A stretch of DNA of 64,000 nt from Agriotes lineatus (Eukaryota > Arthropoda > Insecta > Coleoptera > Elateridae). Location of the stretch: NCBI GenBank assembly GCA_940337035.1, contig CALNHX010007558.1, forward strand, positions 1-64,000, given 5' to 3'. Positions 20,353 to 31,189 of the stretch are shown one piece after another. The first letter of the stretch is position 1. Each line of letters begins with the position of its first letter. Both the position numbers and the translations under genes were made by a program. The notes beneath the pieces are model-generated. The model did not search any database. It saw only the letters and a program-made list of their open reading frames with translations, and had not been told where the DNA came from.

Positions 20353-22480
20353 ATGGCTTCGTCTCTCGTGCACAAAAAAATTATATTAAATGAAAATGAA
20401 GTGCCAGGCGCAATGCTTGATAAGCGTAAGAGTGTCACGGCACATAATGTGCACCAGTTACGAAGATGGCTTTCCTGCAGAGGAAAGAATGTTAGTGGCA
20501 AGAAGGCTGAACTTTTGTCAAGGTAAGTGTCAATATTTGTTTGTTGTTTTGTTCATTAAATGGCGATTAACGATATTTGAATGAATTATAAGAGGTCAGT
20601 TTACATTCTTTGTGATATTTGAGTGACCAGGGCTACTTTTTAAGTTTAGCAGTGCAGCTTTTATTGTACGATTTGGATCTTTTAGGTTATGTTTTGATCA
20701 AAATGAAATTTCTAAAATTAATATTATATATTAAGATAAGTTGACGTTAGTCTTATTTTATATAACGCAGGTGCTAAAGTATTGTCTCAGGTTACTCAAA
20801 TCATAACACACAGTTGTTACGGTTACTACAAAAATATTTTTACATGTAATACTTACATAGTTATTAGTAGGCTTAATATTTCTATTACTATTTAGGATTT
20901 CTGAATGTATGGAGAATGGCCAAACAACTCTTGTAAGTTCGGTAGACAATGGGGTATGGTACAGAAGGAAACTGTCGAACATGCATAACACGACTGCCCA
21001 GCAGCAGGATGTCCCACCTGCTTTTCCCGTTACCTCTTGGAAGAAGTTTCCTTCAGTTACAATTCCCGAGCTGTTTTCGTATGGAATTATATACAGCCAT
21101 ATAATAGAAACTGCAGTGGTAGCCAATAGTGGGAGTGATGAGCATGACTCCGATAAGGAAAATACTCCCGAATTTAATACTTCGAAGCCAATGAAAAGGG
21201 GGCGTCAATTTTTTGTAAGTGGCCATGTGAAAGATTTGGAGAATTGCCAGACAAAGGAGGGCCATTATTGTTTAAGGAGCAACGTAACTGCATCTTTTAA
21301 GAACAGGAACTACAAAGCTCTGGTTATGCTACATAGTTCAACTTCAAGCGTCATCGACTCGTCTTGTACTTGTGTAGTTTCAGCATTAGGTAGGTGCAGT
21401 CACATTGCAGCAGTCTTATTTGCTCTTGAGGACTACACCATTCTTTACGGTAACGACCCATTATCATGCACTGCTGATACATGCAAGTGGAACCAAGGAC
21501 GACAAACAAAAAATCCTACAATGATTTTAGATAATATGTACAGTAATAAAAAGGATCCCAAACGAATATCGAAGTTTAATCCTAATGGAAATATTCAGTA
21601 TGACCGTACTATGACCAAACACAAATTATTGAGAGAAGTGAATTTACTTGAAAAACCATCCATGTGGCAACGACTTCTTAAATTCAGTTATGATGACTAT
21701 CAATTGTCGATTGAGAAGGAAAATGTACTTAAATTGAATGTGGAGCAATTTCAGAAAAACCTGGCATTCAATTGTAATAAACCTTTACAAATTGATGGCA
21801 CTTCAGGTCAAAGTGAGAACAGTAGGTGGCACATCATCAGAAGGAACTATATAACTTCATCAGTTGCCAAAGATATTTATAATGCAGGACCGGAACAATA
21901 TACAAAAAAAATTAATGATTTATTATGGTCACCTAAAATATTCAAGTCGAAATATACAGCCCATGGTCTGAAATATGAGCCCATGGCAAGAGAAATGTAC
22001 ACAAGAATGTTTGGCCATGAAGCTCGTACAACGGGGCTATGGATTAATCCGAAGTATTTGGGTCTTGGGAGCTCGCCAGATGGATTAGTATATGACGACA
22101 CCTTAAAATCATTTGGCATACTCGAAATAAAATGCCCATACATATTGAAAGATCTTCTCCCAACAGAAATATCAAAATTAACCAACATTCAAAAAGCAGC
22201 GTTTTGTTGCAAAACTGATACCGGAGGAAAATTAATTTTGAAGAGTAATCATAAGTACTATTATCAAATTCAGATGACAATGGCTATATTGGAGGTGGAA
22301 TTTTGTGACTTTGTTATCTACACCCATAAGGGTTTGAATTGTGAAAGAGTGCCTTTCAATCGACCATTTTGGGAAAATGTTTTCCCACGTTTATGCTCCT
22401 TCCACAAAAATGTTATGAGTGTGGAATTGTTTGAAATGAGAATTCCCAGGAAGTTAGAACCTTTTGTGGTAAATTTTTAA
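20353..22480 (+). CDS. SAP-SWIM-YqaJ nuclease of the ISL2EU-type element, two exons
   Basis: Exon 1 runs from ATG 20353 to 20522 and exon 2 from 20896 to 22480, joined in frame to give about 584 residues. Exon 1 encodes a SAP-like DNA-binding motif (HNVHQLRRWLSCRGKNVSGK). Exon 2 has a SWIM zinc finger (CTCVVSALGRCSHIAAVLFA, C-x-C...C-x-H, about residues 213-233). It ends in a YqaJ/lambda-exonuclease-like domain (ITSSVAKDI, GLKYEPMAREMY, SSPDGLVYDD, ILEIKCPY), where the Asp of SPDG and E-x-K of EIK are the predicted metal ligands. No stop or frame break is seen. The gene converges on the THAP-DDE transposase. Its role in transposition is not established; end processing or recombination is an inference. 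Confidence 0.85.
20523..20895 (+). other. Intron of the YqaJ nuclease gene
   Basis: Donor AAG/GTAAGT at 20523 and acceptor TACTATTTAG/G at 20895. The join keeps phase (56 codons plus 2 bases) and connects the SAP motif to the SWIM-YqaJ frame. Confidence 0.8.
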
Positions 22481-22723
22481 AGTTGTTATTAATTATATAG
22501 GTTTACTTGTAAATATGAGTTAACAATTATGTGCAATTATATTTTATTTTGCATGTGTATATTTGTATTTTGATTCAAAGTTTGAAGTAGTTATATTTAG
22601 TAGTTATTTTGTAATGTTCGTTACAATTATTAACTACAGAGATTTGCTTCTTACCAATTATGTGCAATTATGTTTTGTGTTACATGTGTATGTGTATTTT
22701 GTTTCCAAGTTGATGTAGTTTTA

Positions 22724-22802
22724 TTCAAATAAGGGTTGTGACCTGAAACTTTAATTTTATATTTTATACAATTAATGTTTCAGGTCACAACTCTTATTTG
22801 AA
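22724..22802. repeat. Hairpin between the two ISL2EU genes
   Basis: Arms TTCAAATAAGGGTTGTGACC... and its near-perfect reverse complement ending GGTCACAACTCTTATTTGAA (one mismatch in 26), with a loop of about 27 bases. It lies 244 bp after the nuclease stop and just before the LINE insertion. Confidence 0.8.
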
Positions 22803-22898
22803 ATTAGGATTTTTTTCTAACTACTTTTCCAAAAAAAAAAATTAGAAACAGGCACATGTATCATAAATTAATGAAACGGACTACATATTGCAATATGA

Positions 22899-23381
22899 GT
22901 GTGGATTCCAGGGAAACCTGAACCTACGGAGACTGTTATTCGCCGACTGGCAGTGCAGAACCCCGGGATAGATGTTCGGGACTGGCCCCTCTTCCACACA
23001 GCCGAAAAGGAGGAGCCCGTTGGCAGACTCCTAGTTTTTGGGCTAAACCAGGAGGCTGAAACGGCAGTCAAAAGTAGAGGTAGTAAACTGCACTATCAGT
23101 TTACAACTCTAAAAGTAAAAATTCAGAGGCCTGGAGATGCAGTTCCAGACTCCAACCACTCAAGGCAGGGTGCGTCTACAGATACCCCTAAACCTCTTTC
23201 TGTTGCAGAGCAGGGTGCGTCCTCGGATACCCCTCCATCGCCAGTAGGAGAGCCGCTGCTACCACAGCAGCCATCCGAAGTAGAAGCCTCACAACTCCCC
23301 ACCCCCATGGATACTCTTGAGGAGGAGCGGGAGCTGATGAGTATGCTTTTAGGGTCCGGGTCGGACACCGAGGTTGAATAA
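22899..23381 (+). pseudogene. LINE ORF1, C-terminal remainder
   Basis: The first codons read VWIPGKPEPTETVIRRLAVQ, followed by NPGIDVRDW and RLLVFGLNQEAE. This is the DUF4780-type domain found in ORF1 of these LINEs. A proline/serine-rich tail follows, with a repeated unit (QGASTDTP, QGASSDTP) and an acidic end. There is no initiator ATG: the frame is closed by TGA immediately upstream at 22896 and begins at GTG 22899, so the N-terminal half was lost at integration. It ends 15 bases before ORF2. Confidence 0.75.
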
Positions 23382-23396
23382 TTTATTGTCGACCTC

Positions 23397-26300
23397 ATGT
23401 CCTCCCAACCTGGACTAAACATAATACAAATTAACCTGCAGCACTGTCGAGAGGCTGCTGTTACTCTACGCAGACAGCTCGACAGCCAGCAGGACACTGT
23501 TGCATTAATACAAGAGCCTTGGATTGTAAAATCTAAGATCTGTGGATTAATTAATCGTAATGGCACTGTTTTTACAGATAGCACCCATGAGAAGCCAAGG
23601 ACGTGCATCTACTGTCCCAAGCATTTACAAGCCTTTGCTTTGCCACACCTCTGTACGCGTGATATTACGGCGATACAGATGAGCTGTAGTATAAACGAAG
23701 GGAAGGAAGATGTCATTTTCACATCTGTATACCTCCCCAGTGACTCAGTTGACCCTCCACCTAGCGCGGAGTTGATCGAATTGGTGAACTACTGTGAGAG
23801 GAACAACAAAAACCTAATTATTGGCTGTGATGCAAATGCTCACCACGTTTCGTGGGGTAGCAGTGGCATTAACACCCGAGGTAGGTTCTTACTTGAGTAC
23901 CTAATAAGTACAAACTTAGAAATACTGAACCGTGGATGTGAACCAACTTTTGTCACAACGCGTAGCCAGACCGTGATTGATGTCACTCTGGCCTCTTCAG
24001 ATATTTCCAATAATATTGTGGGCTGGCAGGTATCACCTGTTGTGTCTATGTCAGACCACAGATGGCTTTGTTTCAAATTATCTGGAACTATAGCTCAACC
24101 AAAACAATATCGAAACCCTAGGCGGACTGACAGACTATCTTACAAGATAGATCTGGAAGCTCACCTGGTGAATTCGGTTTTCCCAGAAAAGATTGATCAG
24201 GTAGAGGAATTGCAAATCAGTGTGGATATCTTGCAGAACTCGATCCTACAATCTTACGAATCGTCATGCCCCTTGAAGACATCCAAGGCGAGTCGCACAA
24301 CCTCCTGGTGGTGTCCGAAACTCGACAGGATGAAATCAACATTGGGCAAACTCTTTAAAAAAGCAAAAAGAACTAGAATTACTAGTGACTGGGAGGCATA
24401 TAAAGACCAAAAGCGATTATACAAAAAAGAAATCCGCCAGAGACAGAGGGACTCTTAGAAAACGTTTTGTAGTTCCATAGAGTCTACTGCCTCCGCGGCT
24501 CGGTTGAAGAAGATCCTTTCTAAGGATCAAAACCAACAGCCAGGCTGTCTCAGGCGAGGGGATGGTTCTTTTACAACCAAACCCGAAGAGACAGCTGAAG
24601 TGCTAATTCAAACACATTTTCCAGGCTGTATTGTCACTCCTGACAATGTATGGCCAAAACCCAATATCCCACCTCATTCAGAGGAGGATTGGAATGTGGC
24701 AAACCAGGTCGTACGGGGTGACAAGGTAACCTGGGCTATAAACTCCTTTCTCCCCTTCAAGTCGCCAGGAGTGGACGGTATCTTTCCAGCCCTGCTACAA
24801 TGGGGACTGGACCTGATGCTTGTTCACCTGGTGCGCATCTACCGGGCATGTGTCGCTTTTCGATATATACCTGAGAGCTGGAGAGAAGTGAAGGTAGTTT
24901 TTATACCTAAACCAGTGCGTACGGATTATACCCAGGCCAAATCATATCGTCCCATTAGTCTTACATCCTTCTTATTAAAGACGCTTGAGAGACTTTGTGA
25001 CAGAGAAATACGGGAAAGGGTGCTGGCTTTACACCCATTGCACCCGAACCAACACGCCTATATCTCAGGGAAATCTACTGAATCGGCGCTACATGCTGTA
25101 GTGAACCGTATTGAGAGATCGCTAGACAATAAAATGTCCACTCTGGGAGTTTTCATTGATATTGAAGGAGCCTTTGACAAGGCTTCCTTTGAGAGCATTA
25201 ACTCTGCCTTACGCAGGCATGGTGTGGCACCCACTCTCCGTGAGTGGATAAAACACATGCTTACGATGAGAGCAGTACAATTTAATATAGGAGACAACTC
25301 CATTAGAGGTGTTGTGACGAAGGGCTGTCCGCAAGGGGGGGTTTCGTCCCCACTACTGTGGAATGCAGTGGTAGACAGCCTTCTAAGCACACTCAATGAT
25401 GCTGGATTCTATACCACTGGATATGCGGATGACATCGTCATCCTCATTACTGGCAAGTTCGAGGGCACGCTTTGTAACTTGATGCAGACAGCTCTTCGAA
25501 TAACAGAAACATGGTGTAATGAACAGTCACTCTCTGTCAATCCTTCAAAGACAGAAATGGTACTTTTCACAAATAAAAGGAAGGCGGGACCTTTACGTAG
25601 ACCTCTCCTATTCAACACTTCTCTCAGCTTTTCAGACAATGTCAAATACTTGGGAGTTATCTTTGACAGACAGCTGAATTGGGAGAAACATTTAAAAGTT
25701 AAAACTGAAAAAGCATGCATGGCATTCTGGCAGTGTCGCCGCGCTTTGGGTAAATCCTGGGGACTCTCCCCCCGAATTACCTTGTGGCTGTATACTGCCG
25801 TGATAAGGCCCATGCTATGTTATGGAGCACTTGTCTGGTGGCCCAGGGTCAGACAGGCTACGGCAGCAAGTAAACTAGGACATGTGCAACGCCTGGCCTG
25901 TCTTAGTTCTACAGGTGCTATACGCTCAACCCCTACGGCCGCTTTAGAGGTGGTCTTATGCCTTCCACCACTTGATCTTTTTGTGGAGGAAGTAGCCGTA
26001 AGGACCGCCTTGTGGCTGCGCTACAAAGGGCTGTGGCACACAGCAGGCAGGGGAGGCAGGCATACTCGCATCCTGAATGAGGCCGTCGACAAGATCCCTC
26101 TTCTGGACGCTATAGTAGACTACCTCCCTCTACAATATGCTTTCAACAGACAATTTAACGTCTATGAAAATGCCGGGTTTACCCAGCATATAGATATATC
26201 CATCTTTACTGATGGATCTAAAACAAAGCATGGAACGGGTGCCGGAGTTTTCTCTGACGATCTGAACCTCCGCCAAAGCATACCACTAGGCAAAATGGCC

Positions 26301-27029
26301 ACTGTCTTCCAAGCGGAAGTAATTGGAATAATGCATGGTGCGAAAGCAATTCTTGAAAGGAAAATCGAGAATCAATGTATTGGTATCTTCAGTGACAGTA
26401 GAGCCGCTTTACTAGCCCTGGGCAGTTGCACAATTACCTCAGGTGTGGTACTGCAGTGCCGTGAAGCTCTCGAGGATATCTCAAAAAATAATGTCGTTTC
26501 CCTTGTATGGGTGAAAGGACATGACGGTACCTACGGCAATGAGGAGGCTGATGAGACTGCGAGACTGGCTTCCGGACAACCTCTCTGGGGGCCAGAACCC
26601 GTAATCCCTATATCCCTGACAATATTAAGCTCTATGCTATATCAAGAAACCTTAAACAGCTTCATACGAAGATGGGTTAACATGCAAAGCTGCCGGCAAG
26701 CAAGAGCTGCTATTACAGCGCCCTCGCCAAAGACAGCCAAATATTGCTTGCAACTGTCCCGAAGAAACCTTCGACTAGTCGTGGGTATCCTATCTGGACA
26801 CTGCACTCTAAACCAACATATGCACAGGATGGGACTAGTGGACAGCCCAAACTGTCGCGGATGCAACGAAGATGACGAGACAGCAGAACACGTTCTGTGC
26901 CACTGTCCAGCTCTCGCAAGAGCCAGAGGATCCATGTTGGGGGACTTCTGGCCCGATATGGTCAGAATTAGCAACACTCCAGTTGCGGTTGTCCTTAAGT
27001 ACATTCAAAGGATTGGATGGCTTGAGTGA
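23397..27029 (+). pseudogene. LINE ORF2: endonuclease, reverse transcriptase, RNase H; one premature stop
   Basis: Would nick the target and copy the element RNA. ATG 23397 opens an apurinic-type endonuclease (ALIQEPWIV, IIGCDANAHHVSWGS, SDHRWL). The RT follows (KSPGVDGIFPALLQ, RPISLTSF, FIDIEGAFD, GCPQGGVSSPLLWN, GYADDIVI), then RNase H (SIFTDGSKT, FSDSRAALLAL, WVKGHDGTYGNEEAD). It ends with a C-x2-C-x8-H-x4-C knuckle (CRGCNEDDETAEHVLCHC). The frame is continuous to 27029 except for one TAG at 24456-24458, in the linker before RT, at a place where related proteins often have Trp, so TGG to TAG is plausible. Otherwise no frame break over 3.6 kb, pointing to a fairly recent insertion. Confidence 0.9.
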
Positions 27030-27110
27030 TACCCAACTTGGAGAGCTGCTGGGAGGTAGCACAATGGGCCCACTTAATGCGGCCTAAGTGCATGTGAGGT
27101 AACTCACCCT

Positions 27111-27407
27111 CCATTTTTAATCCAGAATCCAGAAAACGATGAGTTCATAATTTACATATTTATTCAAAATATACAGAAAGACATTTTAGTGAATACTATA
27201 ATAGCAATAAAAAATGTTCTAGTTGATTAATATCAACTTCATGTAAGGGAAAATTATAATAAAGTTACCTGTCTGTTATTGTGTAATCCAAAGTTTTACA
27301 AAAATATATAAACTAGCAAAAATATAATAAACATACACAAAATTTTTAATAGCATTTCTAAAAATACCCATCATCAATAACCCGAATCGTGTAATATTTT
27401 AAATATT
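27111..27407. other. Sequence between LINE and transposase gene
   Basis: AT-rich remainder of the ISL2EU intergenic region; contains AATAAA-like strings on both strands but nothing decisive. Confidence 0.4.
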
Positions 27408-29440
27408 TTATAAATTTTCATTTTTATCTAATATAGGTTCTTGAAAATTTATAAGACAAGAGCACACAAAAACCATTTGTGATAAAATAGCACGCATAGA
27501 AAGGGGCAACACCTTCTTTAATATTCTAAATTGTTTCAATCTGCCAACTACATTTTCAATATATATCCTCTCTTTCGCAATATTGTTTGTCTCAATTTCT
27601 TCTTCTGCCGTTAGAGTGTCTCGTCCTTTCAAAAAAGGAGGAATATTTAGTAAAACATTTTTTGAATCGGTCAGACGCTTTATATCGAAACCCCTATCAG
27701 CTAGTACCAGATCACCTGCTTCTAACAAGTCTAGTAATTTTGACTTTGCCACTATTTCCTTATCAGATATAGAGCCTTCAAACAACTCGCTTACAAAAGA
27801 CACTGCTCCGTTTGGAGTACAACCCAACAAAACCTTAAACGTGGTATGTGCTTTATATGAGGAGTGCAGGTTACCTTGTTGTTCAAAGTTTGATGGCTGC
27901 TGGCAGTAAAATTCCGCACAGTCGATTATAACTCTTATATTCTTTAACCTTTTAAATACAGCAGGTAAATTTTCTATAATAATTTCCCGAGAAGCAAACA
28001 TATCAAGACGTATGCAATCAAATTTTATCTAGGCATGTTGTACCCAAGTAGTAACAATTTTAGTAATTAATCCAGTTGATACTCCATATCTGTAAGACAT
28101 ATCTTCAACTAACAAACCTGTTCTTAATCGTATCAATGTAATAACAAGCTCTTCAAGGTGACTAAGACGCTTTCTATTCACCTGCGTCGCTGGTTTATTG
28201 GAGCCCCAGTAAATTAAATCGTTAACCGGCAATAAAAATTCAAGTATTGCTAGAATTTGGTCAAAATACAAATTTGTGTAAAATTTACACTTTTTTTTAT
28301 TTACCCGCACGCTGTCTACAAATACCGTCACAACTTCAGACTTTCCCTCATTTTGCATTTTCAAATTTTCACGCTTTTTCTTTTCAGTTATTTCTCCTCT
28401 CATCTTAGTGATGTCTTTTCTTAGCCGAACATTTTCATCCTGTAAAAAAATTAGTAAGAATCTACAATCCTATTATCGAATGTACTTATGCACTTACGCT
28501 TAAAATTTGAAACTCTTTATACACAAACGTTGTTTGTGTCGCTGTCGTTCGATAGAAAATTGCTTGTGATGCGGTTTCGATAAAAGTACCTGCCATTAGG
28601 GTGGCATTTGTTTTAGTGGCTTCAACCATTTCTGATGTAGTTTGAGTTGAACTATCCACGTATTTTCTTTTTGTATGTTGAACTATTATCTACAACAAAC
28701 AGAATAAAAATAAAAATTGACCTTGTCGTTGCATGTGAAAGCATACCGCTTCTAGTACAGCACACAGGGCAGGTTTTTCCATTAGCTGTATATCTACATT
28801 ATTTAGACTATCAATTATTGATTCCAAATTCGTATAAACCGGCAATGTTGATATCTGTCCGTTTCTTCTATCATTGAGGGAACTTTCTTCAACATTTACA
28901 CCCATAAAATCCAAATTGTCGGACAAAGTTGAGTTAGTAGCTATTTCAGAGTTTAGCGGATTTAAGTGGACGGCATGTTGCAATTTTTTTGTCTTGGAGT
29001 CTCCTAAAATAAGAAAGGCGGGTAATGATATATGTTAAAAAGCGAATAATAACATTTGTATAAAAAAAAACTGTAACAAATAAAGAGTGACTTACTCGAA
29101 TTCGTAGTACTTCAGAATTTGGTAATGGATCGGGATACATTTCACAGGGTCCCCCTTCACTAACAAAATTATTTTTGCATATATATGTGTGTTTGTTTAC
29201 GTTGTATAGGTTAGAAAATCTTCCATCATTACGTTTACACATATAAATCCAACGACTGCACCTGTGGCATAAACTGCAGTCTTGAATGTGTTTCTTTGTG
29301 GGTTCTATCAATTTTCTTCTAATAGCAAGGCAAGCTTTTGGAAATGAAATAAATTCCACTGCAAACCCGTAACGGCTGTCACTTTTACATTCACCGAACA
29401 CACAATGTTTTGTGGCGCCTTTAGGTACTGTGCTCATCAT
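27408..29440 (-). pseudogene. THAP-HTH-DDE transposase of the ISL2EU-type element, multi-exon
   Basis: Would bind and cut the element's ends. On the minus strand, ATG 29440 opens exon 1, encoding a THAP-like zinc finger (CVFGECKSD, FISFPK, CSLCHRCSRW), to a GTAAGT donor at 29095. Exon 2 covers about 29003/28992 to 28722. A 40-bp AT-rich intron (GTCAA...TTGTAG) leads to exon 3 (to a GTAAGT donor near 28497). Exon 4 begins after TTTTTTTACAG near 28440 and carries the HTH_Tnp_4-like helix-turn-helix (HLEELVITLIRLRTGLLVED). It then runs into the DDE_Tnp_4-like core (VIIDCAEF, NGAVSFVSELF, VLADRGFDI, RIYIENVVGRLK). The exon 1-2 phase only fits the downstream acceptor. A TAG at 28029-28031 interrupts the frame just before the DDE core, so this copy is probably inactive. 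Confidence 0.82.
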
Positions 29441-29576
29441 ACTTGTTATTTAAACAACAAATAATGTAGTTGTGATAATTATTTAACGCACAACTGCCGT
29501 GAAATTGAATTTAAATCACTTTATATCTCAAAATACCAGCAATTATACACTGTCACTACAGTATTGCTGGTAGTCG

Positions 29577-29602
29577 TTGTCCGACTCGAATTTGGTATAG
29601 GG
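29577..29602 (-). repeat. ISL2EU-type right terminal inverted repeat
   Basis: On the minus strand starts CCCTATACC and ends GTCGGACAA; partner at 20285-20310. Confidence 0.7.
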
Positions 29603-30066
29603 AGAATCTAGCGCATGCGCCACAGCGATTATTTACGATGAAAAGGGCTATACCATACATCCGAGGAGTTTCCGATAAACTTAGAAGAATCGGAAACAGA
29701 TTCAATGTAAGAACTGCCTTCACGTCCACAACAACTCTAAGAGGCATGATGACGCATACCAAGCCTCAGAACGAAGATCAGAGTTCAAAGAACTGTATCT
29801 ACAACGTATCGTGCGAGTGTGGAAGACAATACATAGGGGAAACACAACGACCCCTACGAGGAGATTATTGGAACACCGCAAAAATATTATAAAGGGCGAA
29901 ACCATCAAATCCAAGATCGCAGAACACGTCTGGAACTAAGACTACCACATACAATGGGATAACGCATCAATTGTAGCTAAAGAGGAAAACACATAGCGCT
30001 GGCAGTAGAACCAATTAGCCAGGCTAGCGCAGAACTAAAGCCCATTTGGATGTCACTACTGCGCAG
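29603..30066 (+). pseudogene. Penelope-like element, GIY-YIG endonuclease part
   Basis: Contains the Penelope linker (IPYIRGVSDKLRRI, FNVRTAF) and the endonuclease domain (NCIYNVSCECGRQYIGETQR, whose YNV and YIG correspond to the GIY-YIG core). Decayed sequence follows (KSKIAEHVW, AELKPIWMSLL). The open frame ends at 29892 after a frame change near 29860, where the family would read an H-x-R-type helix. This is the missing C-terminal half of the reverse transcriptase at 18388-20224, same strand and order, displaced by the ISL2EU insertion. Confidence 0.85.
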
Positions 30067-30136
30067 AGAATTACAAAAATAGTCTACTGCGTATACAGCG
30101 GTAAGATATATATAAGTTTATAACTAAAATGTATAA

Positions 30137-30350
30137 CCGCGCTGGTGGCCTAGTGGTAAGACTGACAGACTACTAATTACAGCGATCAGTGGTCCCGGGT
30201 TGAAACCCCGGGGTAGGCACAAGTGTAGGTTTAAAGGCGTACAATATCAGTCCTTCTCAGGACTAACCAGAAACACATGAAGGCGAGAGTAGATCAAAAA
30301 CTCCCGAAACGTCGTGCGATAAACACCCTAGAGCTAGACAGTGGAAAAAG
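30137..30350 (+). repeat. tRNA-derived SINE
   Basis: An A-box-like TGGCCTAGTGG (30145-30155) and a B-box-like GGGTTGAAACCCC (30197-30209) are spaced as in a tRNA promoter. The ends do not fold into an acceptor stem, and a tRNA-unrelated body follows. So it is a SINE head rather than a tRNA gene. The 3' limit is approximate. Confidence 0.6.
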
Positions 30351-30370
30351 TCCGATAAAACATATCATGA

Positions 30371-30531
30371 TATTAGTAATAAATGTTTAACAATGTGAAA
30401 AATAATTTGTTCTGCGATTTGTCAAATATGAAAAATCCCGTTGGTTCAAATAATTCTCAGCAACGGGATTTCATATTTGACAATTCGCAAAACAAATAAT
30501 TTTTCACATTGTTAAATATTTATTACTAATA
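30371..30531. mobile_element. 161-bp palindromic (fold-back) MITE
   Basis: The whole segment folds on itself: TATTAGTAATAAATGTTTAA at the left is mirrored by TTAAATATTTATTACTAATA at the right. The arms continue with few mismatches to a short loop near 30455 (CCCGTTG ... CAACGGG). Arms are about 75 bp. No coding capacity. Confidence 0.8.
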
Positions 30532-31189
30532 GCATAATTTGAAAATAAAATGTTTCGTCATGGATTTATTTAATTTAAAAAGTAAAAAGATGAATGTTAA
30601 ATTCTGCCCAATTAAATCAACTTATACAATGATAAGAATATAAATATGCGTTGTTTATATGTACAATCTAATCTCATACTCCTAATTTTAGTTCATCAAA
30701 TGAGTAACTTAAGAACTTAATGTGAACGTTTCAAGAAGTTAGCTTTTCAATGCTAAAAATATTTATTTTAAGTTCAGTATTTGTAATTTCTTTTACTTTA
30801 TAATAGTACGTCGGGTACACCAAAAAAAGCTGCACTTTTTGATTGGAATGTGCCACTTTCTATGATCATAGTTGATGCCAGAAGGTAGTTTTCCAGATGA
30901 TAGGGAGCCACTTGAAAATCCGTTTGGAACACCAAAACGGCGGCTATTAAAGATGGCGACGTATTGGCGCACTACATTTTTTTGTATTTCAGCTCCAATT
31001 GGTCCGATTTCGATTTTCTTTTTTGTTTGAAAGCTCTTGTAAAGGGGAAACTTTTTTTCCTATACATTTATCTCTACACCTTAAGGGTTCTGCACAATTT
31101 TCAAAAACCTAAAAATTTTACTTTTCTCACGAACTTCATTGATAAGTAGATTTGACAAACTCGTATCATATGTGTGGACCAGCCTCTAT
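30532..31189. other. Non-coding spacer
   Basis: AT-rich; no gene or clear repeat found. Confidence 0.4.

Larger units (their letters stand above)
22890..27110 (+). mobile_element. Non-LTR retrotransposon (jockey-superfamily/LOA-like) with RNase H, 5'-truncated
   Basis: Holds the end of ORF1, a nearly intact ORF2 with endonuclease, RT, RNase H and a C-terminal zinc knuckle, and about 80 bp of 3' UTR. It starts inside the ORF1 DUF4780-like domain, so it is 5'-truncated, as is common after target-primed reverse transcription. No clear poly(A) tail or target duplication was found, so both limits are approximate. It lies between the convergent genes of the ISL2EU element. Clade assignment (LOA-like because of RNase H and the short C-terminal knuckle) is by eye. 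Confidence 0.85.
20285..29602. mobile_element. ISL2EU-type DNA transposon with two convergent genes, interrupted by a LINE
   Basis: Inverted ends CCCTATGCTAAAAGTGGGTC... (20285-20310) and, reverse-complemented, CCCTATACCAAATTCGAGTC... (29577-29602) match at 20 of 26 positions, both ending GTCGGACAA. Between them are a plus-strand SAP-SWIM-YqaJ gene and a minus-strand THAP-HTH-DDE gene, the pairing I associate with ISL2EU elements. The element sits inside a Penelope element, whose endonuclease part resumes just right of 29602. Without the LINE it would be about 5.1 kb. The target-site duplication was not resolved. Confidence 0.8.

Noticed and set aside
30137..30220. Possible tRNA gene
   Set aside because: A- and B-box-like motifs are present, but there is no acceptor stem or anticodon arm I can fold, and a long unrelated tail follows; better explained as a tRNA-derived SINE.
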